Of a stretch of 36,389 nt of DNA, positions 1-7,833 are shown piece by piece. The position numbers were made by a program, and so were the translations under genes. The notes beneath the pieces are model-generated. The model worked only from the letters and a program-made list of their open reading frames with translations. It was not told the origin of the DNA and did no database searches. Source of the DNA: Candidatus Bathyarchaeota archaeon (GTDB lineage Archaea; Thermoproteota; Bathyarchaeia; TCS64); contig JAOZHP010000035.1 of the NCBI GenBank assembly GCA_026014815.1, positions 1 to 36,389 on the forward strand, written 5' to 3'. Within the stretch, counting starts at the first letter, position 1. The number at the start of each line of letters is the position of its first letter.

Positions 1-2
1 TC

Positions 3-335
3 CCTTCATCGGTTTTTGGGCTCTACATTGTATCAGTGTTCAAAAGTGATCTTCCGATACCGTGGTTTCTGCGGCCAGAGATTACTAGTAGCTGGGTCTC
101 GGTCTTGTTACTTTTCAGCTTCCTGATTCTTTTCTCGGGAGTTGCATCGTTCTTTGACCCAGATTTTAGTTCACGACTATCACTGAAAGACTCTCTGCTA
201 AGACTCATACTGCAAAGAATGAATAAAGAAGAGGCTGTCGAAGAACCAATCTTCGACGAGGAGTATGAGGAGTATAACCCTGTTGACTATGTCCATGTTC
301 ATAAGATAAACATCGAGGAGCCTGATGAGGTCTAA
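3..335 (+). CDS. Membrane protein, C-terminal fragment (5' end outside window)
   Basis: The reading frame is open from the first bases of the window to a stop at 333-335, so this is the 3' end of a gene that begins upstream; a GTG at 36 lies inside it but need not be the start. The visible part has one clear membrane segment (roughly SSWVSVLLLFSFLILFSG), followed by a cytosolic-looking tail rich in Glu and Asp (runs such as EEAVEEPIFDEEYEEY). The family cannot be recognised from the fragment. The next gene starts 12 nt downstream in the same direction, so the two are probably co-transcribed. A role in export or anchoring of the downstream surface protein is possible, but nothing in the fragment shows it. 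Confidence 0.6.
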   Translation, partial: PSSVFGLYIVSVFKSDLPIPWFLRPEITSSWVSVLLLFSFLILFSGVASFFDPDFSSRLSLKDSLLRLILQRMNKEEAVEEPIFDEEYEEYNPVDYVHVHKINIEEPDEV

Positions 336-347
336 GGATGCGGATCT

Positions 348-3300
348 ATGGGCTCCCTTGAAGTTTTTATGGATAAGCCAAGACGCCTCGTCGTTTTTTT
401 CTTACTTTTTTTTCTCGCAGCATCCAGTCTAGTCTTTAATAATGTTTATTATGGTTTTGAGTCAGAGTCATTTACCTCTATCTCTGGTTCAGATATGATA
501 CTTGAGGAGGGTACATCTGGAGTCAGTGTAGTATACGCGAATGGAACAAGCGGAGCATTTACAGTTGATTCATATTCAACCACTTTTTACCCGGAAAACT
601 ACAATGTTTCCTGGGGCGAATATGAATCAGGATCAACTCCAAGCAGTGTGAACCAGTTAGATTCTAATTACTTCATTGTAAACAGCTCTGGTTCTCACAC
701 ATCAAACTTGGTTTATTATCCTTCAGAATTCACACTTTTAAATGGAACTTCTACATCATTTGATTGGGGAATTAATACATCTTCATTCACATTGGTCGCA
801 ACTCATGCTATGTACCGCTACATGGGAGGTACTTCACCTGACTTACCGAACATGAAGGCCACCAAGCTTTATATAAGAACAAATGGGGTGGGCACGGTAG
901 CCATGGCGCTCTACACAGGGGGTACACTCACAGACCCAACTGGAGCAGTGAAACGAACAGAAGCATACAACATAGCTGTATCAGCTGGTTGGAACGAGAT
1001 CGATGTACCAGATTATAACTGGGAGAACAACACGGTCACTTGGATAGGGTGGGCTCATAACACGGGGGTATATTACTCGGATAGCTCTGCTGACGCTGGT
1101 GATTTCCAGACCGCCAGAGGACGGTGGTCCCAGACAGCTCCTGCTGACGCGGATGAGACAGCATCGATGCCAACGAATCCAGGCGCAGGATCATTCAGCA
1201 ACTATTGGTACGCTGTGTACGTAGAATATGATGTTGGCTCGATTAGTAACCTTACAGCGAATGATGGAGAATTCATGAGGTTCGGGAGTTATCTGAGCGC
1301 GAACACTGACCTTGAAGACCCAGTTGATAATGATACAAGTGATGTGGATAGTAGCTCGGATAAAGGATTCAATTCAAACTTCACTCTTCAAAAAGTGGGA
1401 CCAGATAGCCATTATGATGAACTACGTGAGGAGTATTTCGGTGATTTACTGCTTGATTACGTGGATAACAATACAACCGATCTTGACTCGTCGGCAGGTA
1501 GAGGAACACATTCTAACTTCATAGCTCAAAAGAGTGGTCCTGACTTGGTTTACGACACACTTAAAGAGGAAAAGGTTGTAAACGTCAACGACTGGGGAAT
1601 TAACACTAGTTCGTTTACGAGCAACTTCGGACCGGCTAACTATCGTTACATGGGTGGCACATCGCCCAATGTTCAGAACATGAAGGTGACTAAACTCCAC
1701 ATTCGGACCACGGGTTCTGGTACCGTAGCAATGGCACTCTATACAGGAGGCACACTTACTGACCCAACGGGTGCAGTGAAGAGAACAGAGGCTTACAATA
1801 TAGATGTCTCTGCTGGATGGAACGAGATCGATGTACCTGACTATGACTGGACAAATAGCACTATCACGTGGATAGGATATGCGTTAAACACAGGGATCTA
1901 TTATTCAACTAGTTCAGGTGACGCTGGTGACTTCCAGTCAGCTAGGGGACGCTGGTCCCAGACAGCTCCTGCTGACGCAGATGAGACAGCGTCGATGCCG
2001 ACAAATCCGGGAGCAGGATCTTTCGATAATTATTGGTACTCGGTATATGCGGAGTATGAGATCACAAATTATCAACTTGATTTAGAAGCGCAATGGATTA
2101 ATGTTCTTGATTATTATCAGGGAGCGGAAGTGACGATAAAAACGGGTTCTTTTAATGGTACTGAACAGCTTCAGATCGATTTCTGGAATAGTAGCAGTCA
2201 ATGGATGACTTTAGGAACCTTGACATCAGGTTCATGGAATAATTTCACTATTGGATCTTATCCTGATGTCACGAATTTCACTGTGAGGTTCAAAGGAGAT
2301 ACTGAAACAGGTGACCCTAGTAGAGACACTTGGCAGATAGATGCAAGTGTAATCAGGTTAATGGGACAAGGAAACAGAGATGACCCAGTGGACAGCGACA
2401 CAAGTAATATTGACTCTTCACTCGATGTAGGTACTCATTCAAACTTTACAGCACATCAATCTGGACCTGATTCAGTATATGATGTGTTAACTGAAGCAAG
2501 ATTTTCTAATACTACACTCATAGACTCGGAGAGCTTTGAAGACATTTGGCCTCCAACAGAGTGGACAGATAATGGAGGATGGAATAATGAAACAGACCAA
2601 GCACATGATGGAATCATCTCTGCGGATATCGATGGTGTTGAAAATGTTACTTTGATAGACGCTGAGAGCTTTGAAGGCACTTGGCCTCCAACTGGATGGA
2701 GTGTGTCGGGAGCATGGAACGCAGAATCAAACCAAGCCCATCAAGGAGTAAATTCAGCAGACTTCGACGGAGACGGAGGTTACCCCACTGGTGACCTAGA
2801 TACCCCCAGTTTCAACATGTCTGGGGTGCACGCTATCTATGTGAGTTTCTGGTTTATGGACGATGACCTCGACGCAGGAGAACTTATGCTTCAATATTGG
2901 GATGGAAACACATGGGATGATATCCAGGATCTTACAGGTTACACAGAGGACACATGGCACTTTTTAGAGTTCAATATTTCTGATAGCCAATACTTTGTAG
3001 ATGACTTTCAAGTAAGATTTAGTGCCGGACCTTGTTGGTGGGGTGAACACTTCTATCTAGACGAAGTTACAATCAAGAAGCAACCAGCGTTAGGAGACCC
3101 GGAGACATCAGGAGACCTTGACACACCTAGCTTCAACTGTACAGGAGCACACGCAATCTATGTGAGCTTCTGGTTCATGGACGACGACCTCGACGCAACC
3201 GACCTGTATCTTCAATACTGGAATGGAAGCGCTTGGAACAATATACAGGACCTTACAGGCTACACGGAAGACACATGGACCTATTGGGAACAGAATATCA

Positions 3301-5042
3301 CAGATAGCCAGTACTATGTCAATGATTTTAAAGTACGTTTCACCGCCGATAGTCTTGGATATAGTGAACACTTCTATCTGGATGAAGTAACGGTCATAAT
3401 GGAGATAGAAGCATCACTCTACGAAGATTTAGATCTAGAGATACAGTGGACAAACGTCGCTTATGATCTGCTATACGAAGAACTTTGCATATACGCTGGT
3501 TCTCTGAGTGCTGAGGACATAGTCGTAGAGATATGGAACACAACTTCATCGGACTGGGACACCATTTTCTCTGATCTTACAGCTAGTTCATGGAACAACG
3601 TATCTATTTCTGGATGGTTAACAAGCGATACGGTAACAGTGAGATACAGAGGAGGCGACACAACGGGAGACACCGTCAAGAACACGTGGCAGATCGATAT
3701 CGCTCTCATACACACATGGGATGATGGAACAGCAGAATATAGCCTAGACATGGAGTATCAGTGGACAGGAGCCGACTTCACTGAGTCAGACGAAGAGCTA
3801 TGCATCTATGGAGGAACGATGGGCTCCGAAGACATACTAGTTGATGTATGGTTCAACGGTTCTTGGAACAACGTTTTCACAGATCTCAGCACTGGATGGA
3901 ACAATGTCTCAGTAACACAGTACCTCAACTCCAGCATATTCACGATAAGAGTAAGAGATGGAACCCAGACATCCGATGCATTCTTCGATACATGGGAGAT
4001 AGATGTCGCTCTCCTACATGTTTGGGGCTCAACTTATACAGCGGAAGTCGAATTCGAAGGCTCAAGCAACCTATACGAGTGGCCGCAGATCGAGTGGACA
4101 GTAGACAGCCAGTTCACAAACGCGTCCATCAGAGTGGACATTCATCTTTATAATCAATCTGCAGGAACATATCCTGCCTCAGGTCAGGGTCACCTGAACT
4201 ATACATCAGGCGTCGCAGATACAGACGAAATGAAGAGCCAAGTTATCTCCACGAGCCCTGAGGACTTCAGAAACGAGACCAGTTGGTGGAAGATAAAAGT
4301 CAAAGCCGAGCATACATCGGAGTTTGACCTCAGTATTGATTACATCGCATTGAACACGACTTACTATGACGAGTATACTGCCCAGACTGAGTTCATCTTC
4401 ACGGATATCACTGATAACCAGTCACCGAACCTGAACTTCACAGTCACGAGCCACAACAGCATCGATAACGCCAATATCACAATTCAAGTCTATAACTATA
4501 CATCTGGTACTTATCCGTCCAGTGGGCAAGGATACTATTTTTTCACGTCAGTGGGAGCTAACAACACGCAGTGGCTGAATATAACGAGTAACGCACAGAC
4601 CTGCCTCAACGGCTCATACGCCAAAATACGGGTAACATCAGTTGAAGACACAACTGATAGCTATCAGCAAGTAGTAAACTTCGTAAGAATGCTTCAAGAA
4701 GAAGCACAGCAACTGCATGACTACGCTATCAGGCTGAATAACACCGGCTTAGACCTTTACCAGGTGAGAATAATTAGACTTGGTGACTCGAATATCGGGA
4801 GACTGCTCAACTGTACTGTCTATTATGAGACAGGCGAGATACAGTTACAGGTAATAAACGGAGTGGTAACAGTGAGCACTGGGCCATGGGTAGATATTCC
4901 GGGTTCAACTACCCTCGATATTCTAGTAATGGCATCATCGACCATCACAACGGAGACGAGTAGCTTCGACACCGAGGTCGAAGTGTTGAAGAGCGGAACA
5001 TCGACTTATACCAAGCTACCTCTTCAGATGACCATCAGTTAA
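348..5042 (+). CDS. Giant repeat-built, secreted surface glycoprotein (1564 aa)
   Basis: The N-terminus carries a signal peptide: basic residues (DKPRR) then a hydrophobic stretch (LVVFFLLFFLAASSLVF). A second in-frame ATG at 369 would give a tighter signal peptide. The body is acidic, rich in Ser, Thr, Asn, Asp and Trp, has many N-X-S/T sequons, and is built from several repeat types: two near-identical ~155-residue beta-rich modules, three ~40-residue motifs around VD.DTS..DSS...G.HSNF....GPD..YD, two MAM-like modules with a partial third, and three QWT...TWQID modules. No C-terminal transmembrane anchor is visible, so retention may be through the cell lattice or another protein. S-layer-like protein or adhesin is the best guess; no catalytic motif was seen. 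Confidence 0.85.
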   Translation: MGSLEVFMDKPRRLVVFFLLFFLAASSLVFNNVYYGFESESFTSISGSDMILEEGTSGVSVVYANGTSGAFTVDSYSTTFYPENYNVSWGEYESGSTPSSVNQLDSNYFIVNSSGSHTSNLVYYPSEFTLLNGTSTSFDWGINTSSFTLVATHAMYRYMGGTSPDLPNMKATKLYIRTNGVGTVAMALYTGGTLTDPTGAVKRTEAYNIAVSAGWNEIDVPDYNWENNTVTWIGWAHNTGVYYSDSSADAGDFQTARGRWSQTAPADADETASMPTNPGAGSFSNYWYAVYVEYDVGSISNLTANDGEFMRFGSYLSANTDLEDPVDNDTSDVDSSSDKGFNSNFTLQKVGPDSHYDELREEYFGDLLLDYVDNNTTDLDSSAGRGTHSNFIAQKSGPDLVYDTLKEEKVVNVNDWGINTSSFTSNFGPANYRYMGGTSPNVQNMKVTKLHIRTTGSGTVAMALYTGGTLTDPTGAVKRTEAYNIDVSAGWNEIDVPDYDWTNSTITWIGYALNTGIYYSTSSGDAGDFQSARGRWSQTAPADADETASMPTNPGAGSFDNYWYSVYAEYEITNYQLDLEAQWINVLDYYQGAEVTIKTGSFNGTEQLQIDFWNSSSQWMTLGTLTSGSWNNFTIGSYPDVTNFTVRFKGDTETGDPSRDTWQIDASVIRLMGQGNRDDPVDSDTSNIDSSLDVGTHSNFTAHQSGPDSVYDVLTEARFSNTTLIDSESFEDIWPPTEWTDNGGWNNETDQAHDGIISADIDGVENVTLIDAESFEGTWPPTGWSVSGAWNAESNQAHQGVNSADFDGDGGYPTGDLDTPSFNMSGVHAIYVSFWFMDDDLDAGELMLQYWDGNTWDDIQDLTGYTEDTWHFLEFNISDSQYFVDDFQVRFSAGPCWWGEHFYLDEVTIKKQPALGDPETSGDLDTPSFNCTGAHAIYVSFWFMDDDLDATDLYLQYWNGSAWNNIQDLTGYTEDTWTYWEQNITDSQYYVNDFKVRFTADSLGYSEHFYLDEVTVIMEIEASLYEDLDLEIQWTNVAYDLLYEELCIYAGSLSAEDIVVEIWNTTSSDWDTIFSDLTASSWNNVSISGWLTSDTVTVRYRGGDTTGDTVKNTWQIDIALIHTWDDGTAEYSLDMEYQWTGADFTESDEELCIYGGTMGSEDILVDVWFNGSWNNVFTDLSTGWNNVSVTQYLNSSIFTIRVRDGTQTSDAFFDTWEIDVALLHVWGSTYTAEVEFEGSSNLYEWPQIEWTVDSQFTNASIRVDIHLYNQSAGTYPASGQGHLNYTSGVADTDEMKSQVISTSPEDFRNETSWWKIKVKAEHTSEFDLSIDYIALNTTYYDEYTAQTEFIFTDITDNQSPNLNFTVTSHNSIDNANITIQVYNYTSGTYPSSGQGYYFFTSVGANNTQWLNITSNAQTCLNGSYAKIRVTSVEDTTDSYQQVVNFVRMLQEEAQQLHDYAIRLNNTGLDLYQVRIIRLGDSNIGRLLNCTVYYETGEIQLQVINGVVTVSTGPWVDIPGSTTLDILVMASSTITTETSSFDTEVEVLKSGTSTYTKLPLQMTIS
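765..1230 (+). repeat. Long intragenic repeat, copy 1
   Basis: First copy of a ~155-residue module running from WGINTSSFT to the VEYD segment. It contains MGGTSP, ALYTGGTLTDPTGAVKR, AGWNEIDVPDY and RGRWSQTAPADADETASM, all repeated almost unchanged in copy 2. Confidence 0.9.
1314..1434 (+). repeat. ~40-residue DTS/HSNF motif, copy 1 of 3
   Basis: Encodes EDPVDNDTSDVDSS followed by NSNF and GPDSHYDELREE. Related copies lie at about 1452-1573 (VDNNTTDLDSS, HSNF, GPDLVYDTLKEE) and 2379-2500 (VDSDTSNIDSS, HSNF, GPDSVYDVLTEA). Each copy stands just before a larger beta-rich module, so it reads like a spacer or domain-linker unit. Confidence 0.75.
1593..2060 (+). repeat. Long intragenic repeat, copy 2
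   Basis: Second copy of the ~155-residue module, from WGINTSSFT to AEYE. Protein identity to copy 1 is very high, while synonymous positions differ noticeably. This suggests an older duplication kept under selection, or domain exchange, rather than an assembly artefact. Confidence 0.9.
2520..3405 (+). repeat. Tandem MAM-like modules with an internal partial duplicate
   Basis: A short unit (IDSESFED.WPPTEW... to about 2640) is followed immediately by a complete unit (IDAESFEG.WPPTGW... through HFYLDEVTI at about 3075), then a further copy lacking the WPPT head (GDLDTPSF... to HFYLDEVTV at about 3396). The WPP.GW/DLDTPSF/FYLDEV pattern resembles MAM- or jelly-roll-type extracellular beta sandwiches; that assignment is by pattern only. 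Confidence 0.6.
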
Positions 5043-5070
5043 ACACGTGGATAATCCACCTCGTAGATGT

Positions 5071-5078
5071 TTTATAAC
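5071..5078 (+). promoter_or_regulatory. TATA box for the amidinotransferase-family gene
   Basis: TTTATAAC is centred about 31 nt upstream of the ATG at 5106. Archaeal start sites lie about 25 nt from the box centre, so the mRNA leader would be only a few nucleotides long. Confidence 0.55.
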
Positions 5079-5105
5079 AATAACAGGATGATATCTTGAT
5101 TCATC

Positions 5106-6200
5106 ATGGCTGACATAGAGAAAAAGACAGAGAAATACAAGCAGTCTGCAGCCGATCTCCATGACACTTATCACAGACTCCACCCACAGGTCCTCAGCCA
5201 GTTCGAGGATGAGATGCCCAAGATATGGGGAAAAAAATGGAAAGCCAACACCACCATAGGCAAACTCAACACGGTGCTACTCCACCGCCCTGGGAAAGAG
5301 TTCCTAAGCGTCGGAAACCCTACCCCTTGGCCTCCACACGAGGACAGCTGGAGAGCATGGAGAATGTTCAATAAACCAGACCTGGACGAGTTGATAGAGC
5401 ACCACGAGAACCTCGTGGACGGCTTCAAAGGAGAGGGTGTCGAGGTCATCATAAGAAAACCTGACCCCTACGATCCACCCTACACAGTGAAGAGCATTTA
5501 TTGTGATGATGTGGCTCACCCAGCGGTGTACGGCCACATCATCATGAGGATGTACGATAACATCAGGAAAGGCGAGGAGCTTCCAACGTACCAGACACTA
5601 GCCGAGCACGGCATCCCTGTTGTGGGGATGGTGTTCGGAGACGGGATGGTGGAGGGAGGACCCTGCGGATGGCTGGACGAGAAGCACGCCATAATCGAGG
5701 TCCACTTCCCCAGAGGCAACACGAGAGAGCCCGGAGTGATGAGAGCAAACGAGTGGGGACAGCAGCAGTATGCCAACATTATCAAGGCACAGGACCCTGA
5801 AGTCGATATCAGGATGGGGCCAGGATACGGCACAAGGAAGGGCACCATTCACTATAGCATGCTTGACATGCACACTAGCGTCGGCGAGTCAAGTTACTAC
5901 GACCATTACCTCACGGATTGGATGCAGTCGGAGATGGACTGGACATTCATCAAGCCACCGGACGAACTCGTGAACATCGACACCCGGGGCTTCGCCAAGG
6001 GACCTGACTGTGGAGTCGTGCTTGAACCTGGAAAGATCATTACCAGCGACCAGTACCCCAAGGCAACCAAGTGGTTCGAGAGCATCGGCATCGAGGTAGT
6101 TGAGGTTCACGTCGACAGCCTCATTCGTCCACGAAACAGCGGAAGCATCCACTGCTGCGTAGGCACACTGGACAGGGACCCTGAACCCAAGAGCTACTAG
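5106..6200 (+). CDS. Amidinotransferase / dimethylarginine dimethylaminohydrolase-family protein
   Basis: 364 residues, belonging to the guanidino-group-modifying superfamily (arginine deiminase, DDAH, arginine:glycine amidinotransferase). Recognisable pieces are NTVLLHRPG near residue 55, YCDDVAHP (about 127), the EGGPCGWLDEKHAIIEV segment equivalent to the EGGD catalytic strand, LDMHTSVGE supplying the histidine region, and SIHCCVGTL near the C-terminus, where C350 or C351 would be the nucleophile. The family attacks a guanidinium carbon through a Cys-His-acid set. The substrate (arginine, methylarginine, agmatine or an amidino donor) cannot be told from sequence. The canonical EGGD Asp is replaced here by Pro-Cys (EGGPC), which makes it a divergent member. 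It has its own TATA promoter and is followed by T-rich terminator tracts. Confidence 0.75.
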   Translation: MADIEKKTEKYKQSAADLHDTYHRLHPQVLSQFEDEMPKIWGKKWKANTTIGKLNTVLLHRPGKEFLSVGNPTPWPPHEDSWRAWRMFNKPDLDELIEHHENLVDGFKGEGVEVIIRKPDPYDPPYTVKSIYCDDVAHPAVYGHIIMRMYDNIRKGEELPTYQTLAEHGIPVVGMVFGDGMVEGGPCGWLDEKHAIIEVHFPRGNTREPGVMRANEWGQQQYANIIKAQDPEVDIRMGPGYGTRKGTIHYSMLDMHTSVGESSYYDHYLTDWMQSEMDWTFIKPPDELVNIDTRGFAKGPDCGVVLEPGKIITSDQYPKATKWFESIGIEVVEVHVDSLIRPRNSGSIHCCVGTLDRDPEPKSY

Positions 6201-6205
6201 GAAAC

Positions 6206-6219
6206 TTTTTCCCTTTTTC
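6206..6219 (+). terminator. Poly-T archaeal terminator
   Basis: Two T5 tracts separated by CCC (TTTTTCCCTTTTT) start 5 nt after the stop of the preceding gene, with no hairpin. This is the usual archaeal intrinsic terminator form. Confidence 0.55.
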
Positions 6220-6232
6220 TTCTCCCTCTATT

Positions 6233-6499
6233 ATGATGAAGCTATTACTTGATGAGCAGAGTAGCGGTCTCAAAGAATACCTTGAGTTACTTGGCTGGGA
6301 AGTGTTGACAATAAACGACGTGAAGTTAAGCGGGAAACCGGACAAAGAGGTTGTCAAGTACGCGAAGCAGAAAGGTTTGACACTGATAACACGAGACGGG
6401 GGACAGGCAGACCAAGCTTCCATGATGGACCTAGATCATGTCTGGATATCGCAGGGATTGATAGCGAAAGCCGTTGACGAGGAACTCCGAAAAAAGTGA
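6233..6499 (+). CDS. DUF5615-type PIN-like protein, 88 aa
   Basis: A small PIN-like fold protein. It opens with the acidic strand KLLLDEQ, continues with LGWEVLTINDV and DKEVVKYAKQKG, and has the ITRDGG strand that carries the conserved Asp of the DUF5615/Mut7-C-like group. PIN-like proteins are Mg-dependent RNases, often toxins of toxin-antitoxin pairs; DUF5615 members are usually encoded next to a DUF433 antitoxin. No antitoxin-like ORF flanks this gene: the upstream gene is an enzyme and the downstream gene is ThyX on the opposite strand. It may therefore be a solitary RNase or a relic. It ends 1 nt from the convergent stop of ThyX. Confidence 0.7.
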   Translation: MMKLLLDEQSSGLKEYLELLGWEVLTINDVKLSGKPDKEVVKYAKQKGLTLITRDGGQADQASMMDLDHVWISQGLIAKAVDEELRKK

Positions 6500-6500
6500 A

Positions 6501-7100
6501 TTACTGGGTTTTGTAGCGTTCGATTGCTTCCTGCATTTTCCCGCAGGTGAATCTTCCCTCGGGGCAGTATCCAAGCTGATAGCAGTAGGGTCCCGCATGT
6601 TTGAATATCTCAGGCTCAGCTTCTCTGGCTTGGCTCAGCATCTCATCTGCCAAGTCTCTTACTTCCCATTGCGCCCTGTTGCAGCATCTTAGTCCGAAGA
6701 AGTGGAATAATGCTTGGCCATCCATGGTTAATAGGAGGCTTGTTTCCGCTGCGTTTGGTAATACGAACCTGGCGTCCTCCTTGGGTATGCCTTCCTTGAC
6801 TAGAATCTGATATGTTTCGCTTGCCTTCTCAATGAGCTCATCGAACTCCTTGGAGCTTGCCTCATGTATAGAAGGCGGGACGACTACTCTTTCTCCTAGC
6901 TTTTTCACCGTGATGTAACGCTGACTCTGCTGACTGAAGCTAGCAGCACGGTGACGTACTAGCTGGTGGCTGCAAGCCCTACTGATCTTTTCCACTGCGT
7001 AGGTGTACGCGAGATGCGGGAGTCTCTGTTTCCATGGAACCTCAAGGTTGAGCGGCCCCAGATCCACATTTCTTGTGTAGGTTAGAAGCTGGGTTTTCAA
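6501..7100 (-). CDS. thyX: Flavin-dependent thymidylate synthase ThyX, short N-terminus
   Basis: 199 residues with the ThyX signature RHRAASFSQQSQRY (residues 49-62, RHR then Ser59), preceded by EKISRACSHQLV and followed by the FVLPNAAETSLLLTMDGQALFHFFGLR segment and the AQWEVRDLA helix. ThyX methylates dUMP to dTMP with FAD and methylene-tetrahydrofolate. The start is TTG at 7100, fixed by a GGAGG Shine-Dalgarno 8 nt upstream. With that start the protein lacks most of the ~50 residues that precede the first conserved His in usual ThyX. The TTG overlaps the stop of the adjacent ThyX-like gene (TTGA), so the two are translationally coupled. Confidence 0.85.
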   Translation of the reverse strand: MKTQLLTYTRNVDLGPLNLEVPWKQRLPHLAYTYAVEKISRACSHQLVRHRAASFSQQSQRYITVKKLGERVVVPPSIHEASSKEFDELIEKASETYQILVKEGIPKEDARFVLPNAAETSLLLTMDGQALFHFFGLRCCNRAQWEVRDLADEMLSQAREAEPEIFKHAGPYCYQLGYCPEGRFTCGKMQEAIERYKTQ

Positions 7101-7513
7101 CTTGTTTTCCTCCCTAAGAAACCAGCGATGTTGGGAGCTACGTCCTTGATGGATCTCGTGAGAGCCTCAGTGAACTCGCTTGACTTAGACTGAGCGTACT
7201 CTGCTACCGTGCGTAAGTCACCGCTTACAAGCCATCTTCCTTCGTTGAGCCTCGTAAAGGTGAGGAACCTTGTATCCAGTATTATCTCCATTACCTCTGG
7301 ATCGGTTGCCTCCAGCTCCCAGATGAGCCGGTTATGCTCCAGTATGTTACCGTGCTGAACCTCGACTCTTCCCAAGATATCCTTGACCTTGTCAGGGTTT
7401 ACCTTCAACCGCTCATAGAGTCTGCTTGGCAATGCGCCGCTTGTAGTGGTAAGCATGCTGGTGGCTATCATGGTCTCTATATCTGAGGTGCTAGTGATGA
7501 GACGAAGATTCAA
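7097..7513 (-). CDS. ThyX-like partner protein lacking the RHR active-site motif
   Basis: About 138 residues starting from TTG at 7513, or 147 from GTG at 7540; TTG is preferred because AGGGG lies 8 nt upstream and it avoids overlap with the preceding gene. The sequence follows the ThyX N-terminal half: NLRLITSTSD, GALPSRLYERL, then the helix with HGNILEHN (matches the H-S-V-L-E-H of ThyX). It then passes to DTRFLTF.RLNEGRWLVSGDLRTVAEYA, which resembles the ThyX segment R-f-..-G-.W.-S-.-N-lR. The RHR...S flavin/substrate motif is absent. It is encoded directly before ThyX with overlapping stop and start. It could supply the half that the short ThyX lacks, as a hetero-oligomer, or regulate it; this is inference. 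Confidence 0.6.
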   Translation of the reverse strand: MNLRLITSTSDIETMIATSMLTTTSGALPSRLYERLKVNPDKVKDILGRVEVQHGNILEHNRLIWELEATDPEVMEIILDTRFLTFTRLNEGRWLVSGDLRTVAEYAQSKSSEFTEALTRSIKDVAPNIAGFLGRKTS

Positions 7514-7523
7514 GAAACTGCCC

Positions 7524-7787
7524 CTATATTGGTGCGACACTGGGCTTTTTAGGCTTAGCCTTCAACTCACTTGGTACATCTATGGCTCTTACGACGTTCA
7601 TGCTGTTGATAACATAGATAGGTGTGCCGTCTGGCTCGTACCGTGTGAGGCGCTTAACGCCTCTTAGCACCAGTTTTACTTTTAACTTGGTGCCGTCCGC
7701 AAGATTGTACTCGTTCCAGTATTCTTTCTCGTCGCTGAAATCGATCTCCTTGGCGTTCTTCAAGGCGTCTGGTGATAATTTTGACAT
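7524..7787 (-). CDS. Small conserved-looking protein, unknown function (87 aa)
   Basis: First gene of the leftward ThyX operon. The ATG at 7787 follows a TATA-like GTTATACAT at about 7813-7821, giving a very short leader. The protein is hydrophilic with a beta-rich core (GTKLKVKLVLRGVKRLTRY, then GTPIYVINSMNVVRAIDVP) and a basic Pro/Lys tail (KAKPKKPSVAPI). The core looks like a small barrel such as an Sm- or OB-like fold, but no family is recognised. Ten nucleotides separate it from the ThyX-like gene if that starts at 7513, so co-expression with the thymidylate genes is likely. Confidence 0.7.
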   Translation of the reverse strand: MSKLSPDALKNAKEIDFSDEKEYWNEYNLADGTKLKVKLVLRGVKRLTRYEPDGTPIYVINSMNVVRAIDVPSELKAKPKKPSVAPI

Positions 7788-7833
7788 GCTGTTCGAGTGA
7801 AAGAAGAGACTGCAATGTATAACTGTTTATCGT

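Noticed and set aside
765..2060. Regularly spaced repeats that might suggest a CRISPR array
   Set aside because: They are long, in frame and inside one open reading frame; no short repeat-spacer structure and no cas genes.
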